From Nocardioides nitrophenolicus (GTDB taxonomy: Bacteria; Actinomycetota; Actinomycetes; Propionibacteriales; Nocardioidaceae), in contig NZ_JAFBBY010000001.1 of the NCBI RefSeq assembly GCF_016907515.1, positions 2,852,001-2,916,000 of the forward strand: a stretch of 64,000 nucleotides of DNA, in the 5' to 3' direction. Below are positions 17,671 to 26,404 of the stretch, piece by piece. The position numbers were made by a program, and so were the translations under genes. Numbering within the stretch: position 1 is the stretch's first letter; every line of letters starts with the position of its first letter. The notes under the pieces were generated by a model, which did not search any database, was not told the origin of the DNA, and saw only the letters and a list, made by a program, of their open reading frames with translations.

Positions 17671-18753
17671 TCACCCCACGAGCAGCAGCAGCGCCACCAG
17701 CAGTCCCACGACGCCGAGGCCGAGCAGCACGTAGGCGTCGACCGGGCGCCGCCGGGCGACCGGCGCGCCGTAGGCGGTGACCGCCGCGGTCGCGGCGGCG
17801 GTGGGATTGGCCGGTGGCGGCGGGGCCCCCAGGGCCCCGGGGGTGGCCGGGGCCGGCGGGGGCGGTGGGTACGCCGCCGTCGGTCGGCTGGGCGTCGGGT
17901 CCGGGGCGGCGGGGTACTCGTCGAGGACCTCGACCTGGTCGGCGAGCGCCGGTTCGTCCCAGCGGGCGACCAGGCCGCGCAGGGCGGGGTGGGCGAGGAG
18001 CTCGGTGGCCGTCGGGCGCCGGCGCGGGTCGTACGCCGTGGCGGCGGCGACCAGGTCGAGCACCGCGTCGTGCTCGGGGCGGCCGGTGCGCAGGGGACCG
18101 ACGTCGATCGGGGTGGGCTCGCCGTCGGCGGCGGGCCGGTGGCCGGTGAGCATCTCGAGCACGACTACGCCGAGGGCGTAGATGTCGGCGCTGGGGTCGG
18201 GGTCGGCGCCGCGGTACTGCTCCGGCGGCAGGTAGCCCGGGGTCCCGATCACCATCGCGACGTGGGTCAGGCGCGGCTCGTCGCTGGGGACGGCGATGCC
18301 GAAGTCGGTGAGCCGCAGGTGCGGGCGGTCGCGGCCGGTCACCTCGAGCAGCAGGTTGCCGGGCTTGATGTCGCGGTGCACGATCCCCGCGGCGTGCACC
18401 GCCTCAAGTGCCTGCAGGGTCTGGTCGGTCAGGACGGCGATCCATCGCGGCGGCAGCGTTCCGCCGTTGCGCTTCATCAGTCCGGACACCGACCCGCCGC
18501 GCACCAGCGGCATGGTGAACAGCACCCGGTCGTCGACGCCCGCCCACGACTGCGGGGTGACGACGTGGGTGTGGTCGATGCGCACCGACTGCTCCCGGAC
18601 GAAGCGCAGCAGCATCGCCGCGTCGGTCTGGCGTAGCATCTTCGCGGCCTTCACCTCGCCGGCCGTGCGGTCCAGCACCCGCCACACGGTGCCCATGCCG
18701 CCGGCGGCGATCGGGTCCAGCAGCTCGTAGCGTCCCGCGAACACCTCGCCCAT
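17671..18753 (-). CDS. Membrane-anchored Ser/Thr protein kinase
   Basis: A 360-residue Hanks-type kinase. Residues 8-270 form the kinase domain: glycine loop AAGGMGTVW, ATP Lys in KAAKML, catalytic HRDIKPGNLL, DFG in LTDFGIAV and a GTPGYLPPEQY activation segment. A Pro/Ala-rich linker (~285-335) leads to one C-terminal membrane helix (VDAYVLLGLGVVGLLVALLLLVG) with no extracellular PASTA domain, so it lacks an obvious sensor. ATG 18753 is chosen because the kinase domain starts right after it (FAGRYELLDPI); the frame runs 13 codons further upstream. No phosphatase gene is adjacent. Confidence 0.93.
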   Translation of the reverse strand: MGEVFAGRYELLDPIAAGGMGTVWRVLDRTAGEVKAAKMLRQTDAAMLLRFVREQSVRIDHTHVVTPQSWAGVDDRVLFTMPLVRGGSVSGLMKRNGGTLPPRWIAVLTDQTLQALEAVHAAGIVHRDIKPGNLLLEVTGRDRPHLRLTDFGIAVPSDEPRLTHVAMVIGTPGYLPPEQYRGADPDPSADIYALGVVVLEMLTGHRPAADGEPTPIDVGPLRTGRPEHDAVLDLVAAATAYDPRRRPTATELLAHPALRGLVARWDEPALADQVEVLDEYPAAPDPTPSRPTAAYPPPPPAPATPGALGAPPPPANPTAAATAAVTAYGAPVARRRPVDAYVLLGLGVVGLLVALLLLVG

Positions 18754-18795
18754 GCGGGCGACCCTATCCGGCCCCGGCCACGCGCCGGCCACACC

Positions 18796-19701
18796 TCAGC
18801 CCAGCCGCACCGCCCGGTGCACCCAGGTCGCCTCGATCCGCATGCCGACGTTCTCGTAGAGGCCGAGCGCGCCGGTGCGCGAGTCGGTGGACAGCGACGA
18901 GGAGGTCGCGCCGCGCTCCCGGCCGGCGGTGAAGGCCGCGACGAGCAGGGCCTGGGCGAGGCCGCGGCGCCGGTGGGCGCGGGCCACGGCCAGCTTGGAG
19001 ACGAAGGTGTCGGTGCCGGCGTTCCAGGAGTGGGCGGCGGCCACGACGTCGCCGTCGGGTCCGACGACGACCTGGAGCTGCCACGGCTCGGAGCCGGGGC
19101 GGCCCCAGACCTGGGCGCCGAAGTCGGCCAGCGCCGCGCGCTCGCGCACCGACCACTCCAAGAAGGCGTCCTCGGTGACGGTCCAGACCTGCTCGTGGTC
19201 GGCGGGGGTCGCCGCGCGCAGCGCGTATCCCGCTGGCAGGCGACGCTCGGCGATCCGCGCGCCCTCGGGCAGGCGCAGCACCCAGCTGGTCCAGCGCACC
19301 TCGTAGCCGAGCGCGGCGAGCAGCTGGTCGCCGTCGGAGCCCTGGGGCACCGGCATGCCGACGATCGCGGCGCCGCGCGCCCGGGCCAGCTGCCGGACCC
19401 AGCCGGCCAGCCAGGTCCCGATCCCCCGCCCGCGGTACGACGGCACCACCGCGGCGTCGTACCGCTCCTCCCCGAGGTGCTCGGCGTAGGCCACGATCCG
19501 ATCGCCGTCGAGCACCGCGACCGAGCTCGCCCCGAGGTCGTACGACGGCCGCCCCCAGTCGGCGAGCAGGTCGGCCTCCTCGACCTCGACGGTGCCGACG
19601 TCGTGGCGCTCCTGCTCGGCGATGACGGCGAAGACGGCGGGCGCGTCGGCGAGGGTGAGCGGACGCGTGGTGAGCCCGGAGGGCGGCGAAATGGCGGACA
19701 C
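18796..19701 (-). CDS. Tandem GNAT-family N-acetyltransferase
   Basis: A 301-residue protein with two GNAT folds. The first (residues ~1-145) contains VVPSYRGRGIGTWLAGWV and the second (~150-300) contains VARAHRRRGLAQALLVAAF, both acetyl-CoA loops of the R/Q-x-x-G-x-A/G type. Tandem GNATs include mycothiol synthase, but MshD-specific features cannot be confirmed by eye. The only start in frame before the first fold is GTG 19701, which lies inside the perfect hairpin at 19694-19736. The substrate is unknown. Confidence 0.85.
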   Translation of the reverse strand: MSAISPPSGLTTRPLTLADAPAVFAVIAEQERHDVGTVEVEEADLLADWGRPSYDLGASSVAVLDGDRIVAYAEHLGEERYDAAVVPSYRGRGIGTWLAGWVRQLARARGAAIVGMPVPQGSDGDQLLAALGYEVRWTSWVLRLPEGARIAERRLPAGYALRAATPADHEQVWTVTEDAFLEWSVRERAALADFGAQVWGRPGSEPWQLQVVVGPDGDVVAAAHSWNAGTDTFVSKLAVARAHRRRGLAQALLVAAFTAGRERGATSSSLSTDSRTGALGLYENVGMRIEATWVHRAVRLG

Positions 19702-19736
19702 CCGGGCGAGTCTGGCCGACTCGCCCGGGTGTCCGC
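19694..19736 (-). terminator. Perfect 19-bp hairpin between yceI-like gene and GNAT gene
   Basis: The arms 19694-19712 and 19718-19736 are fully complementary with a 5-nt loop. It lies 32 bp after the yceI-like stop and could terminate that transcript, although only a short ATTTC follows. The GNAT start codon (19699-19701) is inside the stem, so it may also affect GNAT translation. Confidence 0.65.
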
Positions 19737-19767
19737 GCGTGATTTCCCCGAGACCTCGGGGAGGGGA

Positions 19768-20322
19768 TCAGGCGTTCTTGATCGCGGAGATGTCGAACTC
19801 GAGCTTGATCTTCTCGGAGACGAGGACGCCGCCGGTCTCGAGCGCGGCGTTCCAGGTCAGGCCCCAGTCCTTGCGGTTGACGGTGACGTCGCCCTCGAAG
19901 CCGACCCGGATGTTGCCGAACGGGTCCTTGGCGGAGCCGTTCTCCTCGAACTCGATAGTGACCGGCTTGGTGACGTCCTTGATGGTGAGGTCGCCGGTGA
20001 TGGTCCACTCGTTGCCGTCGCGGGAGACGTCGGTGGACACGAACTTCCACTCCGGGAAGGCGGCGGTGTCGAAGAAGTCGGGGGAGGTGAGGTGGCCGTC
20101 GCGGTCGGCGCTGCCGGTGGAGACGCTGGCCGGGTTGATGGTCAGGGTGACCGAGGAGGCGGCCGGGTTGGCGGTGTCGATGTGGGCGGTGGCGGACCAG
20201 TCGGTGAACTGGCCGCGGACCTTGGTGACGACCGCGTGGCGCGCGACGAAGCCGAGGCGGCTGTGCGCGACGTCGAGGGTGTAGTCGCCGGTGATGTCGG
20301 TGAGGGCAGCGGACTCGCTCAT
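19768..20322 (-). CDS. YceI-like polyisoprenoid-binding protein
   Basis: A 184-residue lipocalin-fold protein of the YceI family: DYTLDVAHSRLGFVARHAVV at the N-terminus, SPDFFDTAAFPEWKF in the middle and DPFGNIRVGFEGDVTVNRKDWGL-type strand pattern near the end. No signal peptide is present, so it is the cytoplasmic form common in actinobacteria; it is thought to bind isoprenoid-like lipids. ATG 20322 starts just before the conserved Asp-Tyr motif. An operator-like TTGAA-N2-TTCAA lies 32 bp upstream and matches one before ribA-marR. Confidence 0.92.
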   Translation of the reverse strand: MSESAALTDITGDYTLDVAHSRLGFVARHAVVTKVRGQFTDWSATAHIDTANPAASSVTLTINPASVSTGSADRDGHLTSPDFFDTAAFPEWKFVSTDVSRDGNEWTITGDLTIKDVTKPVTIEFEENGSAKDPFGNIRVGFEGDVTVNRKDWGLTWNAALETGGVLVSEKIKLEFDISAIKNA

Positions 20323-20353
20323 GGTGGTGGCTCCTGAGATGGTGGCGGGTTTG

Positions 20354-20365
20354 TTGAACTTTCAA
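20354..20365. promoter_or_regulatory. Palindromic box upstream of the yceI-like gene
   Basis: TTGAA (20354-20358), CT spacer, TTCAA (20361-20365). The same arrangement occurs at 46921-46932 before ribA and marR. Such AT-rich palindromes suit MarR-family regulators; the MarR encoded at 47693-48163 is a candidate (inference). Confidence 0.5.
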
Positions 20366-20447
20366 AGACCGTAACCAATGGTGACACGGCAACCATTCCG
20401 AGGCAAGGGGTGATCCGGATCACCTCGCAGAATGACGACGAAATGCC

Positions 20448-20481
20448 GGAAGCCACTCCCCGCGGTCGGGGAGTGGCTTCC
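20448..20481 (-). terminator. Hairpin terminator after the 45-residue small gene
   Basis: A perfect 15-bp stem (20448-20462 with 20467-20481) with a 4-nt loop begins 17 bp after the stop of the small gene; on the minus strand it is followed by GGCATTTCGTC. It isolates the small gene from the yceI-like gene. Confidence 0.7.
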
Positions 20482-20497
20482 AGAGAATCGATGGGAC

Positions 20498-20635
20498 TCA
20501 GGCCGCGTGCGAGTGTGCGGCCACCGGCTGGCCCACCTCGACCCAGACGGCCTCCATCCGGGTGCGTCCGTCGGGGGCGGTCACGGGCAGCCAGCGCATC
20601 TCCAGATGCGTCTCGGTCATGTTCGTGTTGGTCAT
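20498..20635 (-). CDS. Conserved-looking small protein (45 residues)
   Basis: The frame starts at ATG 20635 after an ideal AGGAGGTGACCC site (AGGAGG at 20641-20646 on the opposite strand) and ends at 20498. The product begins MTNTNMTETHLEMRW, continues with LPVTAPDGRTRMEAVWVE and ends VAAHSHAA. It is soluble, with no membrane segment. The perfect ribosome binding site, an own promoter-like region with direct repeats and an own terminator argue that it is real. Short actinobacterial proteins with an R-W-x-P-V-DGRTRMEAVWV pattern seem familiar, but I assign no function. Confidence 0.7.
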   Translation of the reverse strand: MTNTNMTETHLEMRWLPVTAPDGRTRMEAVWVEVGQPVAAHSHAA

Positions 20636-20646
20636 GGGTCACCTCC

Positions 20647-20665
20647 TGTTCACCTTGTGTTCACC
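20647..20665 (-). promoter_or_regulatory. Direct repeat upstream of the small gene
   Basis: TGTTCACC occurs at 20647-20654 and 20658-20665, 11 bp apart (one helical turn), just upstream of the ribosome binding site of the 45-residue gene. A TATCTT sequence, a possible -10 element, follows on the upstream side. The remaining spacer up to 20851 shows only a short hairpin (CTGCCC with GGGCAG near 20822-20839). Confidence 0.4.
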
Positions 20666-20851
20666 AAGATAGCACGTCCCCCACCGGCCCGTCCCGAATC
20701 CCGCCGCCGGCGGCTGTTTTCCTCCACTCGTACGCCCAGGGCGGGCGCGAGACGGGCGTGGTGCTCCACCGCCCGCTGACGCGCCACGAGAACTCGTGCG
20801 GACGGCCAGATCTCCTGCGATCTGCCCGATTCCGGGCAGGAACTTGAGAAA

Positions 20852-21142
20852 GTGCCCGTCGGGGTGCACGCTCACCGGGTGCACGTCGATCCGCGGCTCC
20901 TCCAGCACGTCCAGGACAGCACGGGCCTGGGTCCGGCGGAGGCGACCCGGCTGGTCCAGGACGTCCTCGCCTTCCACGACGAGACGGTCGAGGGCTGGGT
21001 CCGGCGGCGGCACGCCGAGCTCCGGCTGCACGGCGCGAGGAATGACGCGATCTTCGCCCGGCTGCGCGAGGAGCTGCGCACCACCGTGGTCGCGGCGCCG
21101 GAGCTCTCGGAGCGCCAGCTCCGACGGATCATCTACGGCTAG
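20852..21142 (+). CDS. Small conserved-type protein upstream of glmS, unknown function
   Basis: A protein of up to 96 residues, mostly helical and charged (LVQDVLAFHDETVEGWVRRRH, ELSERQLRRIIYG at the end). Three in-frame GTG starts are possible (20852, 20864, 20879); the last gives a protein starting HVDPRLLQ. It ends 20 bp before the glmS start and probably shares its transcript. I do not recognise a family and see no catalytic motif. Confidence 0.65.
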   Translation: MPVGVHAHRVHVDPRLLQHVQDSTGLGPAEATRLVQDVLAFHDETVEGWVRRRHAELRLHGARNDAIFARLREELRTTVVAAPELSERQLRRIIYG

Positions 21143-21162
21143 ACACGACAGGGAGACGACAC

Positions 21163-23001
21163 ATGTGCGGGATCGTCGGCTACATCGGGACCCAGCAGGC
21201 GGCGCCGCTGCTGCTGGAGGGACTGACCCGGCTCGAGCACCGGGGGTACGACTCCGCGGGCGTCGCCGTCCTCGGCGGCAGCGGGCTCAAGGTCGCCAAG
21301 CAGGCCGGCCGGGTCCGCGACCTCGGCGACGGGCTGCCGAAGCGGTTCGGCGGCAAGCTCGGGATCGGTCACACCCGCTGGGCGACCCACGGTCCCGCCA
21401 ACGACGTGAACGCCCATCCCCACACCGACGCGGCCGCGCGGGTCGCCGTGGTCCACAACGGCATTATCGACAACGCCGCCGCGCTGCGGGCCGAGCTGAG
21501 CGACGCGGGCGTCGTGCTCGCCTCCGACACCGACACCGAGGTGCTCGCCCATCTCATCGCGGGCTCGACGGCCAAGACCCTGGAGCAGCGGATCGCCGAC
21601 GCGCTGGGCCGGGTGGAGGGCACCTACGGCATCGCGGTGGCGCACGCCGACTTCCCCGACCGGCTGGTCGTGGCCCGCAACGGCAGCCCGTTGATCATCG
21701 GCGTCGGCGACCACGAGATGCACGTCGCGTCCGACCTGGCCGCGCTGGTGCGCTACACCACCACGGTCGCCCACCTCGACGACGGCGAGATGGCCACGAT
21801 CACCGCGAGCGGGTTCACGACCTATCGGATCGAGGCGACCGGCCTGGCCGCCACCGACCGCCGCGCCAAGGAGGTCGACGTCGACCCCGAGGCGTACGAC
21901 GCCGGCGAGCACGACTCGTTCATGCACAAGGAGCTGCTCGAGCAGCCGGCCCGCGCGGAGGCGGTGCTGCGCGGTCGCCTCGACGAGCGGTTCGGCACCG
22001 GTCACCTGGGCGGCCTCAACCTCGACGCCCGGGAGCTGCGCGCCTTCCGCCGGGTCAAGATCCTCGGCTGCGGGTCGGCGTACTACGTCGGCCAGATGGG
22101 CGCCTCGCTGCTCGAGGAGCTGGCCCGGATCCCCGCGGACGCGGAGGCGGCCAGCGAGTTCCGCTATCGCGACCCGATCATCGAGCCCGACACGCTGTAC
22201 GTCGCGGTGAGCCAGTCCGGCGAGACCATCGACACCCTGCTGGCGGTGCAGGAGGTGCAGCGCAAGGGTGGACGCGTGATCGGGCTGGTCAACGTGGTCG
22301 GCTCGGCGATCGCGCGCCAGGTCGACGGCGGCATCTACCTGCACGCCGGTCCCGAGGTGGCGGTCGCCTCCACCAAGGCGCTGACCAACATGTTCCTCGC
22401 GTTCGGCATGCTCGCCGTCCAGCTCGGCCGGGTCCGCGACCTCTCCATCGCCGACGGCAAGCGGCTGATCGCCGGCCTGACCCGGATCCCCGCTCAGATC
22501 GACGAGATCCTCGCGACCGAGGCCGAGCTCGCCGTCATCGCGAAGCGGCTCGCCGAGGCCGAGAACCTGTTCTTCGTGGGCCGGGTCCGCGGCTTCCCGG
22601 TGGCCCGCGAGGGCGCGCAGAAGTTCAAGGAGATCAGCTACCGCCACGCCGAGGCGTACCAGACCAGCGAGCTCAAGCACGGTCCGCTCGCGCTCATCTC
22701 CCCCGAGGTGCCGACCGTCGCGATCGTGCCCGACGACGAGCTGGTCGAGCGCAATGTCGCCGCCCTCCACGAGATCGCGGCCCGCGGTGGCCCGCTCGTC
22801 GTGGTCTCCCACGAGGGCGTCGACCTCGGCGACCTCGAGGACGTCGTGACCGGGCGGATCGACGTCCCCCGCAACGAGCGGGAGCTGGACCCGATCCTGC
22901 TGACGATCCCGCTGCAGGTGCTGGCCTACCACGCGGCCCTGGAGCTGGGCCACGACATCGACAAGCCGCGCAACCTCGCGAAGTCCGTCACCGTGGAGTG
23001 A
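21163..23001 (+). CDS. glmS: Glutamine-fructose-6-phosphate aminotransferase (isomerising)
   Basis: A 612-residue enzyme of full GlmS length. It makes glucosamine-6-phosphate from fructose-6-phosphate and glutamine, the first step to UDP-GlcNAc for peptidoglycan. The glutaminase domain begins with the nucleophile Cys2 in MCGIVGYIG and has HRGYDSAG and HTRWATHG. Two SIS domains follow, with LGCGSAYYVG and AVSQSGETIDT in the first and SYRHAEAYQTSELKHGPLAL in the second. The C-terminus ends KSVTVE as usual. GGGAG lies just before the ATG. I saw no glmS ribozyme-like leader. Confidence 0.97.
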   Translation: MCGIVGYIGTQQAAPLLLEGLTRLEHRGYDSAGVAVLGGSGLKVAKQAGRVRDLGDGLPKRFGGKLGIGHTRWATHGPANDVNAHPHTDAAARVAVVHNGIIDNAAALRAELSDAGVVLASDTDTEVLAHLIAGSTAKTLEQRIADALGRVEGTYGIAVAHADFPDRLVVARNGSPLIIGVGDHEMHVASDLAALVRYTTTVAHLDDGEMATITASGFTTYRIEATGLAATDRRAKEVDVDPEAYDAGEHDSFMHKELLEQPARAEAVLRGRLDERFGTGHLGGLNLDARELRAFRRVKILGCGSAYYVGQMGASLLEELARIPADAEAASEFRYRDPIIEPDTLYVAVSQSGETIDTLLAVQEVQRKGGRVIGLVNVVGSAIARQVDGGIYLHAGPEVAVASTKALTNMFLAFGMLAVQLGRVRDLSIADGKRLIAGLTRIPAQIDEILATEAELAVIAKRLAEAENLFFVGRVRGFPVAREGAQKFKEISYRHAEAYQTSELKHGPLALISPEVPTVAIVPDDELVERNVAALHEIAARGGPLVVVSHEGVDLGDLEDVVTGRIDVPRNERELDPILLTIPLQVLAYHAALELGHDIDKPRNLAKSVTVE

Positions 23002-23004
23002 GGG

Positions 23005-24507
23005 TCAGGGGATCTCGACGGTCACCCGGACGGGGGAGTGGTCCGAGAGCTGCAGGCTCCCCGCGAACGGGGACTCCATCTGCCAGCTCGTGACGCGGGC
23101 AGCAGGTGGAGCGAAGACCCGGTCGACGTGCGCGCCCCAGCGATACGAGACCGGCGGCGGCACCGCCCAGGCGTTCCACGAGTTGACGTACGGCAGCGAG
23201 TTGTACGCCTCGGCCGCGTCGAAGGCGTCGTCGTAGCCCAGGGAGTTGAGCACCTGCCGCGGAGCATCCGACCCGCGGGTGCGGTCGGAGTTGAAGTCGC
23301 CGGCGAACAGGATCGGGACACCCGCCGTGTTGGGATCGGCCTGGATCGCGAGCAGGAACTGGCGCATCTCGCTGTCGCGCTCGGCGTCGGAGGCCTGGGC
23401 CGGGGGTGCGAGGTGCAGGCCCGCGAGAATCAGCGGGCGCTGGGTCACCTGGTCGATGACACGCACCCAGCAGCCGCCGTGGGTGTAGCCGGGAAACCGG
23501 TACCCATTGGCCGTGCCGGCGACGACGTCGAACTTCGACGACTTGACCAGCAGCGACTGGTTGCGCACGTTGGGCGTGGCCGGGAGGCCGTCACCGGCCT
23601 GGCAGGCCTTCTCGTAGCCGGGGGTGACCTGCAGATCATCGACGGCCGGGGTCGCCTCCTGCAGGGCCACGGCGTCCGGGGCGATGGCGGCGAGCCGGGC
23701 CTTGGCCCCGTCCTTGCGCAGGTCCCAGGCGCGGTCGCCGGTGCAGACGCTGCTGCACACATTCCAGGTCATCATGTTCACGTGGAGCGGTCCGCCGGTC
23801 GCTCGTGACAGCGCCACGGTCACCTTGCAGCCCGCCGTCGCGAAGGCGCCCACGCCCACCGGACCGGACGGGCGGACCTGGAAGCAGTAGGTGCGGCCCG
23901 GGTCGAGGCCGGGAATGGTCACGCCGGCGACCGGGCCGCCCGTGCTCGGGACGGTGACGCGCTGCTTGTTCTTGGCGCCCTGGATCGGGTTCTCGTTGCC
24001 GAGGTAGTCGAGGTCGTACGACGTCGCGCCGGGGACCTCGTTCCAGCGGAAGGTCAGCGCGACGGTGCTGCCCTGGATCTGCTGCCGGTCGACCCACACC
24101 GGCTGCACCGCGGCCAGCCGGGCCGTCGTACGACAGCGGGTCTTGGACCACTTGCCCTTGCGCTTGCCGTTGTAGGCGCGCACCTTGACGCAGTAGTCGG
24201 TGCCCTGTGCCAGGCCCTTGATCGTGGTCGACGTCGACCGGACGCGGGTCTTGCGGGGCTTCCCGCCCGGCACCCGCCACTGCACCTTGTACGACGTCGC
24301 CCGCGCCGCGCGCTTCCACTTCACCTTGAACGAGGCGGTCGTGCCGTCGACGCGAGGCTTCTTCAGCTTGACCCCCTTGACCTTGGCGGGCTTGGGCGCG
24401 GCGCTGGCGGGCTCCACGAACCCGGCGACCAGGCCGGTGGTGGACAGCAGGAGAGCGATCGCGACGAGCAGCAGGCGCAGCGCGCGGGGCGGAGTGTGGG
24501 GCCTCAT
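23005..24507 (-). CDS. Secreted fibronectin-III / EEP-family nuclease or phosphatase
   Basis: A 500-residue exported protein. The signal peptide (LRLLLVAIALLLSTTGLVAG to PASAAP) is followed by two FN3-like domains (~40-130 with SYKVQWRVPGGKPRK, ~135-235 with TSYDLDYL). An endonuclease/exonuclease/phosphatase domain covers ~240-500: MMTWNVCSS, ALQEATP (metal Glu), FAGDFNSDRT and the terminal SDHSPV with the catalytic His. It may act on extracellular nucleic acid or lipid phosphoesters. It is convergent with glmS with 3 bp between the stops. Confidence 0.88.
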   Translation of the reverse strand: MRPHTPPRALRLLLVAIALLLSTTGLVAGFVEPASAAPKPAKVKGVKLKKPRVDGTTASFKVKWKRAARATSYKVQWRVPGGKPRKTRVRSTSTTIKGLAQGTDYCVKVRAYNGKRKGKWSKTRCRTTARLAAVQPVWVDRQQIQGSTVALTFRWNEVPGATSYDLDYLGNENPIQGAKNKQRVTVPSTGGPVAGVTIPGLDPGRTYCFQVRPSGPVGVGAFATAGCKVTVALSRATGGPLHVNMMTWNVCSSVCTGDRAWDLRKDGAKARLAAIAPDAVALQEATPAVDDLQVTPGYEKACQAGDGLPATPNVRNQSLLVKSSKFDVVAGTANGYRFPGYTHGGCWVRVIDQVTQRPLILAGLHLAPPAQASDAERDSEMRQFLLAIQADPNTAGVPILFAGDFNSDRTRGSDAPRQVLNSLGYDDAFDAAEAYNSLPYVNSWNAWAVPPPVSYRWGAHVDRVFAPPAARVTSWQMESPFAGSLQLSDHSPVRVTVEIP

Positions 24508-24678
24508 GGAGAACTTTCTCGTCGCGGAACGGGAGCGGATGCCGAGGTTGACAGCGGATGCGGCGGTGACGGCATTACAGGCTGTCCTTACCAGACTGGG
24601 CCACTTTCAATCCGCAGTGACCCAGCGCACCGCGACGAGGATCACGCCCCGCACGCTTGACGGCACTAGTCTTGACGG
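24508..24678. promoter_or_regulatory. Divergent spacer between EEP-family gene and DEAD-box gene
   Basis: The 171-bp region must hold promoters in both directions. It contains an imperfect direct repeat (CTTGACGG at 24657 and 24672) just before the GTG of the helicase gene. No terminator, riboswitch or small gene was recognised. Confidence 0.3.
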
Positions 24679-26388
24679 GTGAGTGACACCGAGGACCAGC
24701 CCGCAACCTTCGCCGATCTTGGCCTCGGTGACCGCATTCTCAAGGCCCTCAAGGACATCGGCTATGAGTCGCCGTCCGCCATCCAGGCCGCCACCATCCC
24801 GCACCTCCTCGAGGGCCGCGACGTGATGGGCCTGGCCCAGACCGGCACCGGCAAGACCGCGGCCTTCGCGCTGCCGATCCTCGACCAGCTCGACCTGTCC
24901 CAGAAGACCCCGCAGGCGCTGGTCCTCGCGCCGACCCGCGAGCTCGCGCTCCAGGTCTGCGAGGCGTTCGAGAAGTACGCCGCCAACCTGCGCGGCGTGC
25001 ACGTGCTCCCCGTCTACGGCGGCCAGGGCTACGGCGTCCAGCTCTCCGCGCTGCGCCGCGGCGTCCACATCGTCGTCGGCACCCCCGGCCGGATCATGGA
25101 CCATCTCGAGAAGGGCACCCTCGACCTCACCGAGCTGCGCTTCCTGGTCCTCGACGAGGCCGACGAGATGCTCAACATGGGCTTCGCGGAGGACGTCGAG
25201 ACGATCCTCGCCGACACCCCCGACGAGAAGCAGGTCGCGCTGTTCTCGGCGACCATGCCGAAGCAGATCCGCTCGCTGTCGCAGACCTACCTGAAGAACC
25301 CGGTCGAGATCGCGATCGAGCGCAAGACCCGCACCGCCGAGAACATCAAGCAGCGGTACCTGATGGTCAGCTACCCGCAGAAGGTCGACGCGCTGACCCG
25401 GATCCTCGAGGTCGAGAACTTCGAGGGCGCGATCGTCTTCGTGCGCACCAAGAACGAGACCGAGACCCTCGCCGAGAAGCTGCGCGCCCGCGGCTACAGC
25501 GCCGCCGCGATCAACGGCGACATCGTGCAGGCCCAGCGCGAGCGCACCGTCAACCAGCTCAAGGACGGCAAGCTCGACATCCTGGTCGCCACCGACGTCG
25601 CCGCCCGCGGCATCGACGTGCCCCGGATCAGCCACGTCTTCAACTACGACATCCCGACCGACACCGAGGCCTACGTGCACCGGATCGGCCGCACCGGGCG
25701 CGCGGGGCGCAGCGGTGACGCGATCTCCTTCATCACCCCGCGCGAGCGCTACCTCCTCAAGCACATCGAGAAGGCGACCCGCTCCACCCTGGAGCAGATG
25801 CAGCTCCCGAGCGTCGACGCGATCAACGTGTCCCGGCTGAGCCGCTTCGACGACCAGATCACCGCGGCGCTGGAGTCGCCGCAGATCGACTTCTTCCGCG
25901 ACGTCGTCGGCCACTACATCCGCGAGCACGACGTACCCGAGGCCGACGTGGCCGCCGCCCTCGCGATCGCGCTCCAGGGCGACACCCCGCTCCTCCTCGA
26001 GGAGGAGCCGGAGCCGGAGCGCCGACCGCGCCGCGACCACGACGACCGGGCCGACCGGGGCGCCCGGGACCGGGACCGGGGCGAGCGGGGTGGCCGCGAC
26101 CGCGCGCCGCGCTCGGGAGGCAACTTCCAGGCGTACAAGATCCAGGTCGGCAAGCGGCACCGCGTCGAGCCGCGGCAGATCGTCGGCGCGCTCGCCAACG
26201 AGGGCGGGCTGGACCGTCGCGACTTCGGCAAGATCACCATCCGCCCCGACTACTCCATCGTCGAGCTGCCCGCCCGGCTCACCGAGGACCAGTGGGAGCG
26301 GCTCAAGAGCACCCGGATCAGCGGCAAGCTGATCGAGCTGGCCAAGGACTACGGCCCGCCGAACCGGTCGCGCAAGCCGCGGGACTGA
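24679..26388 (+). CDS. DEAD-box ATP-dependent RNA helicase with DbpA-type RNA-binding domain
   Basis: A 569-residue RNA helicase (DeaD/CsdA type). The core has AQTGTGKTAAF (Walker A), PTRELALQ, DEAD in LVLDEADEML, SATMP, and HRIGRTGRAGR in motif VI. A charged Arg/Asp-rich linker with RDRGERGGRDR repeats (~445-475) leads to a C-terminal DbpA-type RNA-recognition domain (YKIQVGKRHRVEPRQIVGAL). It likely unwinds structured RNA in ribosome assembly or cold adaptation. GTG 24679 is chosen because the conserved N-terminus (TFADLGL) follows at once. Confidence 0.94.
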   Translation: MSDTEDQPATFADLGLGDRILKALKDIGYESPSAIQAATIPHLLEGRDVMGLAQTGTGKTAAFALPILDQLDLSQKTPQALVLAPTRELALQVCEAFEKYAANLRGVHVLPVYGGQGYGVQLSALRRGVHIVVGTPGRIMDHLEKGTLDLTELRFLVLDEADEMLNMGFAEDVETILADTPDEKQVALFSATMPKQIRSLSQTYLKNPVEIAIERKTRTAENIKQRYLMVSYPQKVDALTRILEVENFEGAIVFVRTKNETETLAEKLRARGYSAAAINGDIVQAQRERTVNQLKDGKLDILVATDVAARGIDVPRISHVFNYDIPTDTEAYVHRIGRTGRAGRSGDAISFITPRERYLLKHIEKATRSTLEQMQLPSVDAINVSRLSRFDDQITAALESPQIDFFRDVVGHYIREHDVPEADVAAALAIALQGDTPLLLEEEPEPERRPRRDHDDRADRGARDRDRGERGGRDRAPRSGGNFQAYKIQVGKRHRVEPRQIVGALANEGGLDRRDFGKITIRPDYSIVELPARLTEDQWERLKSTRISGKLIELAKDYGPPNRSRKPRD

Positions 26389-26404
26389 CCTAGGGTCGGA
26401 CCCC

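Noticed and set aside
21143..21162. glmS ribozyme or riboswitch
   Set aside because: Only 20 bp separate glmS from the preceding gene, too short for the ribozyme, which is mainly known in Firmicutes.
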